Source: a virus. From it: a stretch of 21,473 bases of DNA. The notes beneath the pieces were generated by a model. It did not search any database and was not told the origin of the DNA. It saw only the letters and a program-made list of their open reading frames with translations. A program made the position numbers and the translations under genes. The DNA lies in the IMG/VR virus record IMGVR_UViG_3300030061_001500, positions 1-21,473 of that record, one strand, 5' to 3'. Of the stretch, positions 7,107-14,250 are shown in pieces (position 1 is the stretch's first letter; every line of letters starts with the position of its first letter).

Positions 7107-8132
7107 ATGCCAAACCTAAACGATTTGAAAAAACAAGCCAAACTGACACACCCACAAGTTGGACCTAAAGACCAATTTGACCCAAACACCGGAGAAACAG
7201 TTCCGGTTGCTTTGGTTGAAGAAAAGAAAAGCGATAGCAGACCAATAGCCCAATCCGTTTGGGATGAAATTGTCAACGCTGGTAAGCATGTTCCTAACAA
7301 CATGATTTTCGCTGGACTTGTTGGACCGGAAGGAGTCGGTAAGACAGGTATCGTTCTTGACAGCATGACCGAAGAAGAAAAGAAGCGCGGAGATGTAATC
7401 TTCTGCCTTGATTTCGATGGTGGTGGACAGACAACCCGCGTGACTCATCACCGTGAGTTTGCTAACAACATTCGTTGTCTTAACCCTAATGTCATGTTTG
7501 AAACATTCGATGAAGATGGTGAAATCCGTGAAGCAATCGACTATCCAGCAACACACAGACGCGTGATGAAAGTTGGACAGACTCTTGTTGATTGGGCCGC
7601 TAACCCCGGTGACAAACCACGACTACATTCAGTCTTGTTCACAGCAATTGACCTATGGGATGAAGTTGCGAAGAACTGTATGTTCATTGAAGACTTAGGG
7701 ACTGCACCCGATGGTATCGGTGCTAAGGTTGAACCTCACCTACAAGTCGGGATGCGTTTCAATTGGCAGATTCGTTCCACACGATTCCACCAACTCACCA
7801 CAATTGCACGAACTTTGATGTCACTTGGAGTCCGCGTCTATTTTGAATCTCACTTCAAAGAATTACAGGACAAGAGTGGTAATGTCATTGGTAAGAAACC
7901 AGCATGGGAAAAACATACAGCAAACTATCTTAACCAAATACTATATTTCCACAAGAAAAAGGTGCGCGGAGATGATAGCAAACCTACGGGAGAAACACGC
8001 TACGAGGTCGAGTTCGTTAAATGTAAAACGAACGCTGACCTACTTGACCAGCGAAGAACAATCATGGTCACGAAGCAGAATGCGTCCCCGGAGTGGTTTG
8101 GTTTGCCCGAACTACGAGAGGGTCAGTTATGA
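7107..8132 (+). CDS. RecA-superfamily ATPase, RadA/Sak4-like (341 aa)
   Basis: A P-loop ATPase with Walker A GPEGVGKT (73-80), a following strand VIFCLDFDGGGQTTR (97-111), and a Walker B-like strand SVLFTAID (176-183). About 70 residues precede the P-loop. This layout fits the viral RecA-like recombinases and annealing-linked ATPases (Sak4 and relatives), which act with ssDNA-binding proteins in recombination-dependent replication. The upstream neighbour is the candidate ssDNA-binding protein, which supports that role. GGAGAG at 7093-7098 is the Shine-Dalgarno; an ATG at 7103 is out of frame. The superfamily call is good; the exact subfamily is inference. Confidence 0.75.
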   Translation: MPNLNDLKKQAKLTHPQVGPKDQFDPNTGETVPVALVEEKKSDSRPIAQSVWDEIVNAGKHVPNNMIFAGLVGPEGVGKTGIVLDSMTEEEKKRGDVIFCLDFDGGGQTTRVTHHREFANNIRCLNPNVMFETFDEDGEIREAIDYPATHRRVMKVGQTLVDWAANPGDKPRLHSVLFTAIDLWDEVAKNCMFIEDLGTAPDGIGAKVEPHLQVGMRFNWQIRSTRFHQLTTIARTLMSLGVRVYFESHFKELQDKSGNVIGKKPAWEKHTANYLNQILYFHKKKVRGDDSKPTGETRYEVEFVKCKTNADLLDQRRTIMVTKQNASPEWFGLPELREGQL

Positions 8133-8491
8133 ACGAATGGAAAAAAACAGGCACACCTGCACACAACAAAGCAGTTCAGCGTAGCGCGGAAGATGAACCC
8201 GAATGGGAAGCCGACCCCGCTTGTCAAGACTGTGGAGGCAGTGGATTTGTTTGGACAGAATCACCAGTAAGAAACTATGAAGGCGAAGCCGTTGATGTTG
8301 AGTTCATCAACGAACCTTGTCATTGTATCTTTCAACGATGGGTGATGAAAGCAGACTCTACATGCCCTCAATGCAAAGGAACAGGCGCGGTTCAAGAACG
8401 ATTGATTCATCCCGATACGAAGGAAGAATACATCAAGTTTCACGATTGCGTTTGCCTACGGCTTGTTAAGGAGATGATTACTGATGACTAA
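8129..8491 (+). CDS. DnaJ-type zinc-finger protein with an internal duplication (120 aa)
   Basis: Two copies of the DnaJ cysteine signature CxxCxGxG are seen: CQDCGGSG at about residues 32-39 and CPQCKGTG at about 77-84. Each is followed some 30 residues later by a CxC pair, EPCHCIF and HDCVCLR. This gives two similar units of about 45 residues, each able to bind one zinc. There is no J domain, so this is not a full DnaJ. It could help the viral chaperonin at 19048 or bind nucleic acid. The ATG at 8129 was chosen because it forms an ATGA overlap and follows GAGAGGG; an in-frame ATG at 8093 would overlap the upstream gene by 40 nt. Confidence 0.7.
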   Translation: MNEWKKTGTPAHNKAVQRSAEDEPEWEADPACQDCGGSGFVWTESPVRNYEGEAVDVEFINEPCHCIFQRWVMKADSTCPQCKGTGAVQERLIHPDTKEEYIKFHDCVCLRLVKEMITDD

Positions 8492-8633
8492 GAAACACAT
8501 TAAAGGAAAAACAAAACCAAGACTATGCGGAGCAAAGGGTGAATTTGAACCCGTTGGAACTGATACTGATATACCCGTCTGTGAAAAATGCGCGTGTATC
8601 CATCTTGTTGAAACAGGAGAAGTGATTGAATGA
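8484..8633 (+). CDS. Small zinc-ribbon protein (49 aa)
   Basis: A short gene placed exactly between the DnaJ-like gene and PCNA. It overlaps the first by 8 nt and the second by ATGA. The basic N-terminus MTKKHIKGKTKPR is followed by LCGAKGEF and, after about 18 residues, VCEKCACIHL, giving a Cys-Gly and a CxxCxC cluster. The basic tail plus cysteines resembles the 49-aa protein at 888 and the 39-aa protein at 12162. No family is recognised. Confidence 0.55.
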   Translation: MTKKHIKGKTKPRLCGAKGEFEPVGTDTDIPVCEKCACIHLVETGEVIE

Positions 8634-9385
8634 GTTTTGCAAAAGCGACATTCAATAATGATTCTCTTTGGGCTTTCATGACAGGGTTTGGTGAAGGTGT
8701 TAATGACCTTCGTTGTGACATTGCTGATATGAAATTGACAGGTTCCGTTGACACTGCTACGCATTACTTCACCAAGAGTATTGGTATTCACATGGAAGAT
8801 TACAAAGCCGGAACTGTGTATGTCCCCGATGTTCACAAGGTTGGCGCGTTTCTTAAAACATGCAAAGAAGATAATACAGTCATGCAACATGTAGGTAATA
8901 CGCTTACACTAAGAAACGGCAACGATGAGTTCAGCACACCAACACACGACCACATCATATCATATACAACTGTGGACCGCGCGAAATTAGCACTATCTAT
9001 GTCTTCGCAAGATGATTGGAAATCTCTTGGTCGCGCTAAAATACAGGCTCATGGTAATATGACTATGGAAGAACTTCGTGGTATATCATCAATGACTAAG
9101 GTTGTTGGTAAGGATGCTCCGATTCGTGTGTCTATCGAAGACCAAGAAATGACGATTACTGCTGGCACTAAACGAGGCGCAAGGATGACTCGACAAATTG
9201 AGATTGATACTCAATACAAAGAATCGTGCGAAACTGTATTCGGTTCACATTTTCCTAAGTTGGTTAACATCATGCCGAGCGGAACTATCATTTTCCACAT
9301 GGGAATGAAGAGCGCGCTAATCCTAAAACATTCGGAAGTAGCCGCAGTTCTTGTCCTTAAACATCAAGAGGGTGCTGACCAATGA
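8630..9385 (+). CDS. pcn: Sliding clamp, PCNA-like (251 aa)
   Basis: The ring-shaped processivity factor for PolB. The length (251) is typical of PCNA. Recognisable parts are the first-domain segment SVDTATHYFTKSIGIH (about 39-54), the segment VGAFLKTCKEDNTVMQHVGN (67-86) with the following strand LTLRN, and the C-terminal half with ETVFGSHFPKLVNIMP (about 203-218). That half ends in IIFHMGMKSALILKH and VAAVLVLKHQ, which match the last PCNA strands. The sequence is divergent; motif-by-motif identity is low and the call rests on length, strand order and operon context (clamp loader upstream, polymerase downstream). The start overlaps the preceding stop (ATGA). Confidence 0.75.
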   Translation: MSFAKATFNNDSLWAFMTGFGEGVNDLRCDIADMKLTGSVDTATHYFTKSIGIHMEDYKAGTVYVPDVHKVGAFLKTCKEDNTVMQHVGNTLTLRNGNDEFSTPTHDHIISYTTVDRAKLALSMSSQDDWKSLGRAKIQAHGNMTMEELRGISSMTKVVGKDAPIRVSIEDQEMTITAGTKRGARMTRQIEIDTQYKESCETVFGSHFPKLVNIMPSGTIIFHMGMKSALILKHSEVAAVLVLKHQEGADQ

Positions 9386-9576
9386 AGTATCCAACATTAG
9401 TTATTCAACTAACAAGTGATGCAGGTGTGCCTATTGACACACCTAACGATTGGCTTGAAACTGTCATGCAAATAGCAAGCATGGTTCATAGCAAATACAG
9501 ATGTGGTATTGATGTCTTGTATGGAGAGGCAACTAAAGAAGGATTCAAAATCATAGAAGAAGAGGTGGAACAATGA
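9382..9576 (+). CDS. Hypothetical protein between PCNA and PolB (64 aa)
   Basis: Function not recognised. The sequence MKYPTLVIQLTSDAGVP reads as a beta strand, NDWLETVMQIASMVHS as a helix, and GIDVLYGEATKEGFKIIEEE as strand-turn-strand, so a small alpha/beta fold is likely. It is joined to PCNA and PolB by ATGA overlaps on both sides, suggesting it is made together with them, perhaps as a small accessory factor. Confidence 0.65.
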   Translation: MKYPTLVIQLTSDAGVPIDTPNDWLETVMQIASMVHSKYRCGIDVLYGEATKEGFKIIEEEVEQ

Positions 9577-11939
9577 TAAGTGATGCTATTTATCACGATG
9601 ACCGACCACCAACAATCTACAACCGATTCCGTGATGAAACGGGTGCGTTGATTGAATATACCATTAACGACTACAAACCTCACATGTATATTCCAGCATC
9701 AACACCGGAGTTCCGACTCAAGCAACTCAAGCGTTCATTCCCTGCTTCTAAAGTGCGCAAGGAAAAAACATACGAAGGGCTTGATGGTGCTACTCTTTGG
9801 AGAGTTGAAACGGATAATCCTTATGATATTGTGCAGATGAAGAATATGTTCAGCAAGACATACGAAGGCGATATGCGTTTTATTGACCAATACTTAGTTG
9901 AAGAATGCACTAAGATGCCGAAGTGGAAACCGCGCAAGTGGTGGTATGATATTGAGTGCAACACTGGCGACGACAACTTCACCACTGTTATTGCTGTCAT
10001 CGACTCCGACCTCAAGAAGCCCGTTGTTTTTGCATGGGCTGATGAACGAACGAACTGTCCGTGGCTTGACAAACTTGACAATCCAACAGGCGCGTATCGC
10101 ATTTTGGATAGAAAGGTTCGCGACACAACATTTGATATTGAACTCTTCAACTCCGAAGAAGCCCTTTATCATCACTTCATCGAGTTCCTCAACGAGCGCA
10201 ACCCCGACATGATGATTGCTCACGCGGGAACATTCTTTGACATCCCTCACATGATTGAACGCCTTGACAAGATTCATGGTCATGGTGGTGCATCTAAGTT
10301 GAGTCCTCTCCAAGTTATCCGATACCCGAAGAAAGGTGATAGATACCGATTTGATGACCAACCGATAGCAGGTCGATGGCAGTTTGATACTGCCGCACCT
10401 GCTTCATCCGGCACAGGATTTGAGCGAGTTTGGAAAGATAGCGGTGGTGGTCAACTACCTAACCGCAAGTTGAATACTATTGCTGAAACACTTGGGCTTG
10501 GTTCTAAACTAACCGAAGAGATTGACGGTATGGATGTTCATAATGGATGGTATAAGTATTGGACCGAGTTTGTTGAATATTGTTTGCTTGACACCGTTCT
10601 TCTTCGTGGAATTGATGAAGCGCGTAATGTGACTGACTTCTTTGTTGAGATGGTTCGCCTATGTGGTGTATCAATTCAATCAGCAACGAATGTATCGAAT
10701 TTTATGCGCGGTCTTCTTGGTCGTAAAACCGAGTTGATTGCTCCTACTCGCATGAATGTGATGAAGCCCGATATTCAAGGCGCGGAGTTCATTCTCAAAG
10801 AGAACGGTTTGTATGAAGATGTGTGCGTTATTGACTACAAAGGTCTGTATCCATCACTAATGACAGGGTTCAATCTATGCTATACAACGAAGCGAGATGG
10901 ACCGGGTGAAGGTATTCTTGAGATGGAGAACGGAACTTTTTGGGACCAAACACAGAAAGGCATACTACCTCAAGTTGTTGACGACCTCTTTGAATACCGA
11001 GCATTATGCAAACAACGAATGCGCGAAGCAAAGTCTAAAGAGATTCGTGCCGCTTGGAATACAACTCAAGCCGCAGTAAAACGCGTAATGGCGAGTCTGT
11101 ATGGTGCGACAGCAAGTGTTGGGTTTGGCTGGGCTGACCTCGACATTGCTGAAACGATTCTATCCGAAGGACGACGATGCATTGCACTACTTGATACAGT
11201 TGCCACTCGTCTTGGGTATAATGTTCTCTATGGTTTCACTGACTCCGCTTTCATCCAAGTGCCACTTGACAAAGCAGAATCACTGGCCGCGCGTATTACC
11301 AATGTAGTTCAACAAACAACTGGTAATACCAAACTTGTCGCGGAGGTTGAAGCATACATGCCTTACTGGTTATTGGCTGGTAAGAATCGCTACGCTGGTA
11401 AGGTATCTTATCCTCCCGAAGACGCTGGTAAAATGAAGACTGCTAACTTCATGAAAGGTAGCAGTCTTGCACCTATCAGTAAGGAGATTGAAGGCACAGT
11501 CCTTGACCTTGTATGTGATGGTGCATCCGAAGCCGAAGTGAGAGCAAGCGTTCTTGAGATAGCAATGCCTATTCGTTTAGGTAATATGGATTTGAAGAAT
11601 GTCACAACACAGACACGGATTGGTAATGACCCGGAGAAGTTTGAAACTCCGAGTGGTGCATCAAGAGCCGCGCTATATTATAACAAACACATGGCTAAGG
11701 GTGACCCGTTTGTTTCGGGTGACTCCGTTCAATGGATACAAGTTTCAGCAGTTCCAAGTGGTTTGCCGCCGACAGATATTGTCGCGTATCGCGAACCTGC
11801 TGAAATTGATGGATTTGAACTAAACTCAAAAGCCATTCTTAAGAAACACATTGAGAAAAAAATCTCCGGTATATTCGATGTCTTGGGTTGGGACATTGAA
11901 GCCGCAATTGGAACCCCCCGACCCGCAACTTATTGGTGA
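9573..11939 (+). CDS. polB: Family B DNA polymerase with 3'-5' exonuclease domain (788 aa)
   Basis: The replicative polymerase. The exonuclease domain has Exo I WYDIEC (D126, E128), Exo II GTFFDIP (D223) and Exo III YCLLD (Y336, D340). All four acidic residues are present, though the usual Asn of Exo II NxxxFD is Ala. The polymerase domain has motif A DYKGLYPS (421-428), then GILPQVVDDLFEYR (463-476), motif B K503-xxxx-SLYG (508-511), motif C YGFTDS (553-558) and the thumb-side KNRYAGK (604-610). Family motif C is YGDTDS; here the first Asp is Phe and only the second (D557) remains. The length is close to archaeal PolB. It follows PCNA and a 64-aa protein without gaps. Confidence 0.96.
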   Translation: MISDAIYHDDRPPTIYNRFRDETGALIEYTINDYKPHMYIPASTPEFRLKQLKRSFPASKVRKEKTYEGLDGATLWRVETDNPYDIVQMKNMFSKTYEGDMRFIDQYLVEECTKMPKWKPRKWWYDIECNTGDDNFTTVIAVIDSDLKKPVVFAWADERTNCPWLDKLDNPTGAYRILDRKVRDTTFDIELFNSEEALYHHFIEFLNERNPDMMIAHAGTFFDIPHMIERLDKIHGHGGASKLSPLQVIRYPKKGDRYRFDDQPIAGRWQFDTAAPASSGTGFERVWKDSGGGQLPNRKLNTIAETLGLGSKLTEEIDGMDVHNGWYKYWTEFVEYCLLDTVLLRGIDEARNVTDFFVEMVRLCGVSIQSATNVSNFMRGLLGRKTELIAPTRMNVMKPDIQGAEFILKENGLYEDVCVIDYKGLYPSLMTGFNLCYTTKRDGPGEGILEMENGTFWDQTQKGILPQVVDDLFEYRALCKQRMREAKSKEIRAAWNTTQAAVKRVMASLYGATASVGFGWADLDIAETILSEGRRCIALLDTVATRLGYNVLYGFTDSAFIQVPLDKAESLAARITNVVQQTTGNTKLVAEVEAYMPYWLLAGKNRYAGKVSYPPEDAGKMKTANFMKGSSLAPISKEIEGTVLDLVCDGASEAEVRASVLEIAMPIRLGNMDLKNVTTQTRIGNDPEKFETPSGASRAALYYNKHMAKGDPFVSGDSVQWIQVSAVPSGLPPTDIVAYREPAEIDGFELNSKAILKKHIEKKISGIFDVLGWDIEAAIGTPRPATYW

Positions 11940-11943
11940 TACC

Positions 11944-12165
11944 ATGACAAACGAAAAAATAAAAGAATTAGAAGCCCGAATAATAGAACTTGAAGAACTT
12001 GTGCAAGGACTCAATGATGAAATTGATGTCATGATGGATGAGAACCGCACGACAAATAAAATGGCTCGCGCGATTTGTGAACTACAAGAAGAACTGCGAC
12101 GCAAGTTCCCCGACCTTTACTTGATTAACAAAATCAACGCTCCAACAATGGTGGGTATGCAATGA
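11944..12165 (+). CDS. Coiled-coil protein (73 aa)
   Basis: I chose the ATG at 11944, just after the PolB stop; the same frame is open further upstream but only inside polB. The first 45 residues (MTNEKIKELEARIIELEELV and on) show a clear leucine/isoleucine heptad pattern, so a dimeric or trimeric coiled coil is likely. The C-terminal part is a short basic helix (ELRRKFPDLYLINK). No enzymatic motif. It could be a polymerase-associated oligomerisation factor, but that is only a guess from position. Confidence 0.65.
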   Translation: MTNEKIKELEARIIELEELVQGLNDEIDVMMDENRTTNKMARAICELQEELRRKFPDLYLINKINAPTMVGMQ

Positions 12166-12281
12166 ATGACCGATGCATAAGGTGTGGTTCTATCATAAGA
12201 AAAGACCGAAACCCTCCATGCAAATGCGGTAAAGTGATTAAAGGAAAAGGACGAATAACAAGAACATTACAAGGTGATTAA
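12162..12281 (+). CDS. Very small zinc-ribbon protein (39 aa)
   Basis: The protein reads MNDRCIRCGSIIRKDRNPPC followed by KCGKVIKGKGRITR. CIRCG and CKCG make a four-cysteine zinc ribbon, and the second half is strongly basic (KVIKGKGRITRT), as in nucleic-acid-binding ribbons. The ATG overlaps the preceding stop (ATGA) and the stop TAA is immediately followed by the next ATG, so it fills the space between its neighbours exactly. Confidence 0.6.
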   Translation: MNDRCIRCGSIIRKDRNPPCKCGKVIKGKGRITRTLQGD

Positions 12282-12575
12282 ATGAAAGCAAAAATAGAAT
12301 ACTTTGAAACAGGAACAAAGAGCATAAAATACGCAGAAGGACAATTATTCTTTGGCGATGCGCTACTTACAGACTACATCGGATTGAAGAGAGAAGGAGA
12401 TGACTACCTTCTCATTCCATCAGCGACAGTCATCACGATTCAAACCTATGAATTAGATGAAGAACTTTACATGGTTGACACAGACAGCATGAAGCGTTCA
12501 AAATTAGCCGCGCTAAAAAGAATGGACAATGAACTACTAAGACAAGATGATTCGGGGAGGCCGTTTCATGGATAA
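12282..12575 (+). CDS. Hypothetical protein (97 aa)
   Basis: Function not recognised. The first 60 residues look like beta strands (KAKIEYFETGTKSIKYAEGQ, then LFFGDALLTDY and YLLIPSATVITIQTYEL). The last third is helical and charged (MKRSKLAALKRMDNELLRQD). The small beta-barrel-like pattern could suit an Sm- or OB-like fold, but no motif confirms it. It starts directly at the preceding stop with AAGGTGAT as ribosome-binding site. Confidence 0.6.
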   Translation: MKAKIEYFETGTKSIKYAEGQLFFGDALLTDYIGLKREGDDYLLIPSATVITIQTYELDEELYMVDTDSMKRSKLAALKRMDNELLRQDDSGRPFHG

Positions 12576-12957
12576 CTACCCACCCGGAATGGATTGGGGA
12601 GCATACGATGATTACCACACACCTCAACTTGAATGCGGTCATCGCTCCGGCGATGGTTGCGATTGTTGGTGTGATGGTGGTTCCGGTGAAAATTCACACA
12701 TGAAAGGTGATTGCACAGGTGACAACTGCACATACTTGCAATGTCAATCGTGCGGCGCGCCTACCGATGAAGAAGAGTGGGTTGTTGATAATCTCCAACG
12801 CCGTAATTTGCTTACAGGAAAATTGATGTGGGTTGACAAAGAGAATACAAAACCACTACGCTTTATTCCTCAACATAGGGAACTTGTAGTTCGTCTTTGC
12901 GGCCATTGCTATGAGGAATACAAATACGAAAGAGAAGAAAAGGAGTTGAGAACATGA
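12568..12957 (+). CDS. Cysteine-rich zinc-binding protein (129 aa)
   Basis: I chose the ATG at 12568 because GGGGAGG at about 12555-12561 precedes it. Cysteines and histidines are dense: ECGHRSGDGCDCWCDGGSG in the N-terminal third, then GDCTGDNCTYLQCQSCGAP, and a C-terminal VRLCGHCYEEYKYE. This suggests two or three zinc sites. No known family is recognised. The Gly/Cys-rich centre could be a protein-protein adaptor. It is followed by an ATGA overlap with the next gene. Confidence 0.7.
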   Translation: MDNYPPGMDWGAYDDYHTPQLECGHRSGDGCDCWCDGGSGENSHMKGDCTGDNCTYLQCQSCGAPTDEEEWVVDNLQRRNLLTGKLMWVDKENTKPLRFIPQHRELVVRLCGHCYEEYKYEREEKELRT

Positions 12958-13157
12958 GTGATACAAAAGAAAAACTGATGAAATGGATTAAGCATGAATG
13001 TGAATGTCATTACGGATGGCGTGAAGATTATGCGCTTGAAGTGTTGATTGGGATTCTTGCAGGTGCGATTGATGGCGAAGATGCAGAATACGGCTATGCT
13101 TCGTTCGATGAGATTATCTTTGACTTGAAGCACTATGGCGTGGAGGTGAAGGCGTGA
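12954..13157 (+). CDS. Hypothetical protein (67 aa)
   Basis: Function not recognised. It is mostly helical, with HECECHYGWREDYALEVLIG (about 14-33) containing two Cys and two His close together. It has an acidic middle (DGEDAEY) and a short C-terminal helix. It is coupled upstream by ATGA and downstream by GTGA to the Fe-S nuclease. A small partner of that nuclease is conceivable from position only. Confidence 0.6.
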   Translation: MSDTKEKLMKWIKHECECHYGWREDYALEVLIGILAGAIDGEDAEYGYASFDEIIFDLKHYGVEVKA

Positions 13158-14074
13158 CAGTGAAGATTTACGATGACGGCTCAAGTTATGCATGGACACC
13201 CGAAATGGGTAAAGATGGTATCATCATTCGGATGAGCAAGTCAACTGCTGGCTCACTTGGATGGTGCGCGCAACAGATGTGGTTGCAACAAAACTTTCCT
13301 AAACCTCAAGGGTTGGTAAAACACCTTGTTCTTGGTGACGATGTTCACAACGGACTCGACCTATTCTATCAATCAATTGAAAGCAACAAGCATCAAATGA
13401 AAATCATCCAAAAAATGATTGAACAAGGTGCAGAACTTACAGATTATCTCAAGAAGTTGATTCCTTCCGAGAAAGTTATTGTAAATAATCGTCGCGCGGA
13501 AAATAAAGATTTTCCGTTTTATAGTGACGATTACTACTACAACATGAACTGGCTTATGGAGTTTGAAAACGCGCGAATGAAACTTGCAAAGGATAACCCT
13601 ATGCCTCTCGCTAATGAAGTTCGTATTGATGTAAAGATTGATATGAATGTTGAGGGGTATGGAACTATACCCGTTCAGTTTGTTGGTATCATTGACCGTA
13701 TCTTTGAAGCACCCGATGGTGGATTGATGTTGTTTGAATTGAAGACTGGTAAATGGGCTGATGCTAAAGCAACCGAGATGAGGAAAGAAATGGCGTATTA
13801 CAAATTCTTGATTGATAATTGCGATAGTGATTATTTGAAAGAACGCAATATCGACCGCGCCGTCACACATTGGGGATGGAGATTTTCAGCCGCGGACAAC
13901 TGGATGAGTGAGAAAGTCAAATCAGTTAGTGAAAAGGCAATAATGAAGCGTGTCAAAGATTTGATAAAGATGTATCTTGACGAACAGTTCCCCCCGACCC
14001 AACAGGATTTCAAGTGTGGTTATTGTGATTACCTTGAACTTTGTCCAAAATATGCAATACAGGTGAGCGAATGA
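13154..14074 (+). CDS. PD-(D/E)XK nuclease with Fe-S cluster, Cas4/AddB/RecB-like (306 aa)
   Basis: The GTG start is fixed by a perfect GGAGGTGA (13142-13149) and a GTGA overlap with the preceding stop. The catalytic core is VGIIDRIFE (D181) followed by LMLFELKTGKW (E195, K197), the D...ExK pattern. EMAYYKFLI (about 212-220) corresponds to the QxxxY motif with Gln changed to Glu. One cysteine near the N-terminus (C38) and a C-terminal cluster CGYCDYLELC (C288, C291, C297) match the four-cysteine iron-sulfur site of Cas4 and AddB. Such enzymes resect DNA ends. There is no cas1/cas2 or CRISPR array here, so a role in viral recombination or DNA processing is more likely than adaptation. Confidence 0.88.
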   Translation: MTVKIYDDGSSYAWTPEMGKDGIIIRMSKSTAGSLGWCAQQMWLQQNFPKPQGLVKHLVLGDDVHNGLDLFYQSIESNKHQMKIIQKMIEQGAELTDYLKKLIPSEKVIVNNRRAENKDFPFYSDDYYYNMNWLMEFENARMKLAKDNPMPLANEVRIDVKIDMNVEGYGTIPVQFVGIIDRIFEAPDGGLMLFELKTGKWADAKATEMRKEMAYYKFLIDNCDSDYLKERNIDRAVTHWGWRFSAADNWMSEKVKSVSEKAIMKRVKDLIKMYLDEQFPPTQQDFKCGYCDYLELCPKYAIQVSE

Positions 14075-14250
14075 CTGAATACAAGATGTGCGAATTATGT
14101 GGAAAGAAACCCGATGCAAGCACAAAAGTGTTTGGTAAGAAGTTCCTTCAATGCCCCAATGGTGAAAACTATGTTTGCGGTCATTGCTTGGGTAAATTGG
14201 TTGACTTTGCTATTACTGCCGGAATGAGGTTTGACGATGAATCCTCTTAA
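14071..14250 (+). CDS. Small zinc-finger protein (59 aa)
   Basis: Starts at an ATGA overlap with the nuclease gene. The protein has MCELCGKKPDASTK, then FLQCPNGENYVCGHCLGKL: CxxCG plus a Cys and a CxxC, enough for one or two zinc sites in a treble-clef-like fold. The C-terminus is a short hydrophobic helix (KLVDFAITAGM). No family is recognised. It overlaps the primase start by 14 nt. Confidence 0.65.
   Translation: MTEYKMCELCGKKPDASTKVFGKKFLQCPNGENYVCGHCLGKLVDFAITAGMRFDDESS

Noticed and set aside
7116-7556. Minus-strand open frame of 146 codons
   Set aside because: Antisense to the RecA-like ATPase including its Walker A motif; no independent support.
7825-8184. Plus-strand frame of 119 codons overlapping the RecA-like ATPase
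   Set aside because: Ser/Arg-rich shadow frame within a real gene.
10218-10245. Loss of PolB proofreading because Exo II lacks the conserved Asn
   Set aside because: All four metal-binding acidic residues are present, so the exonuclease is probably active.
9894-10361. Minus-strand open frame of 155 codons
   Set aside because: Antisense to the PolB exonuclease domain; composition is that of a shadow frame.
13373-13870. Minus-strand open frame of 165 codons
   Set aside because: It lies fully inside the Fe-S nuclease gene on the opposite strand, has no ribosome-binding site or recognisable motif, and the plus-strand gene has clear catalytic residues.
13154-14074. Cas4-like gene as sign of a CRISPR locus
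   Set aside because: No repeats, spacers, cas1 or cas2 are seen anywhere in the window.
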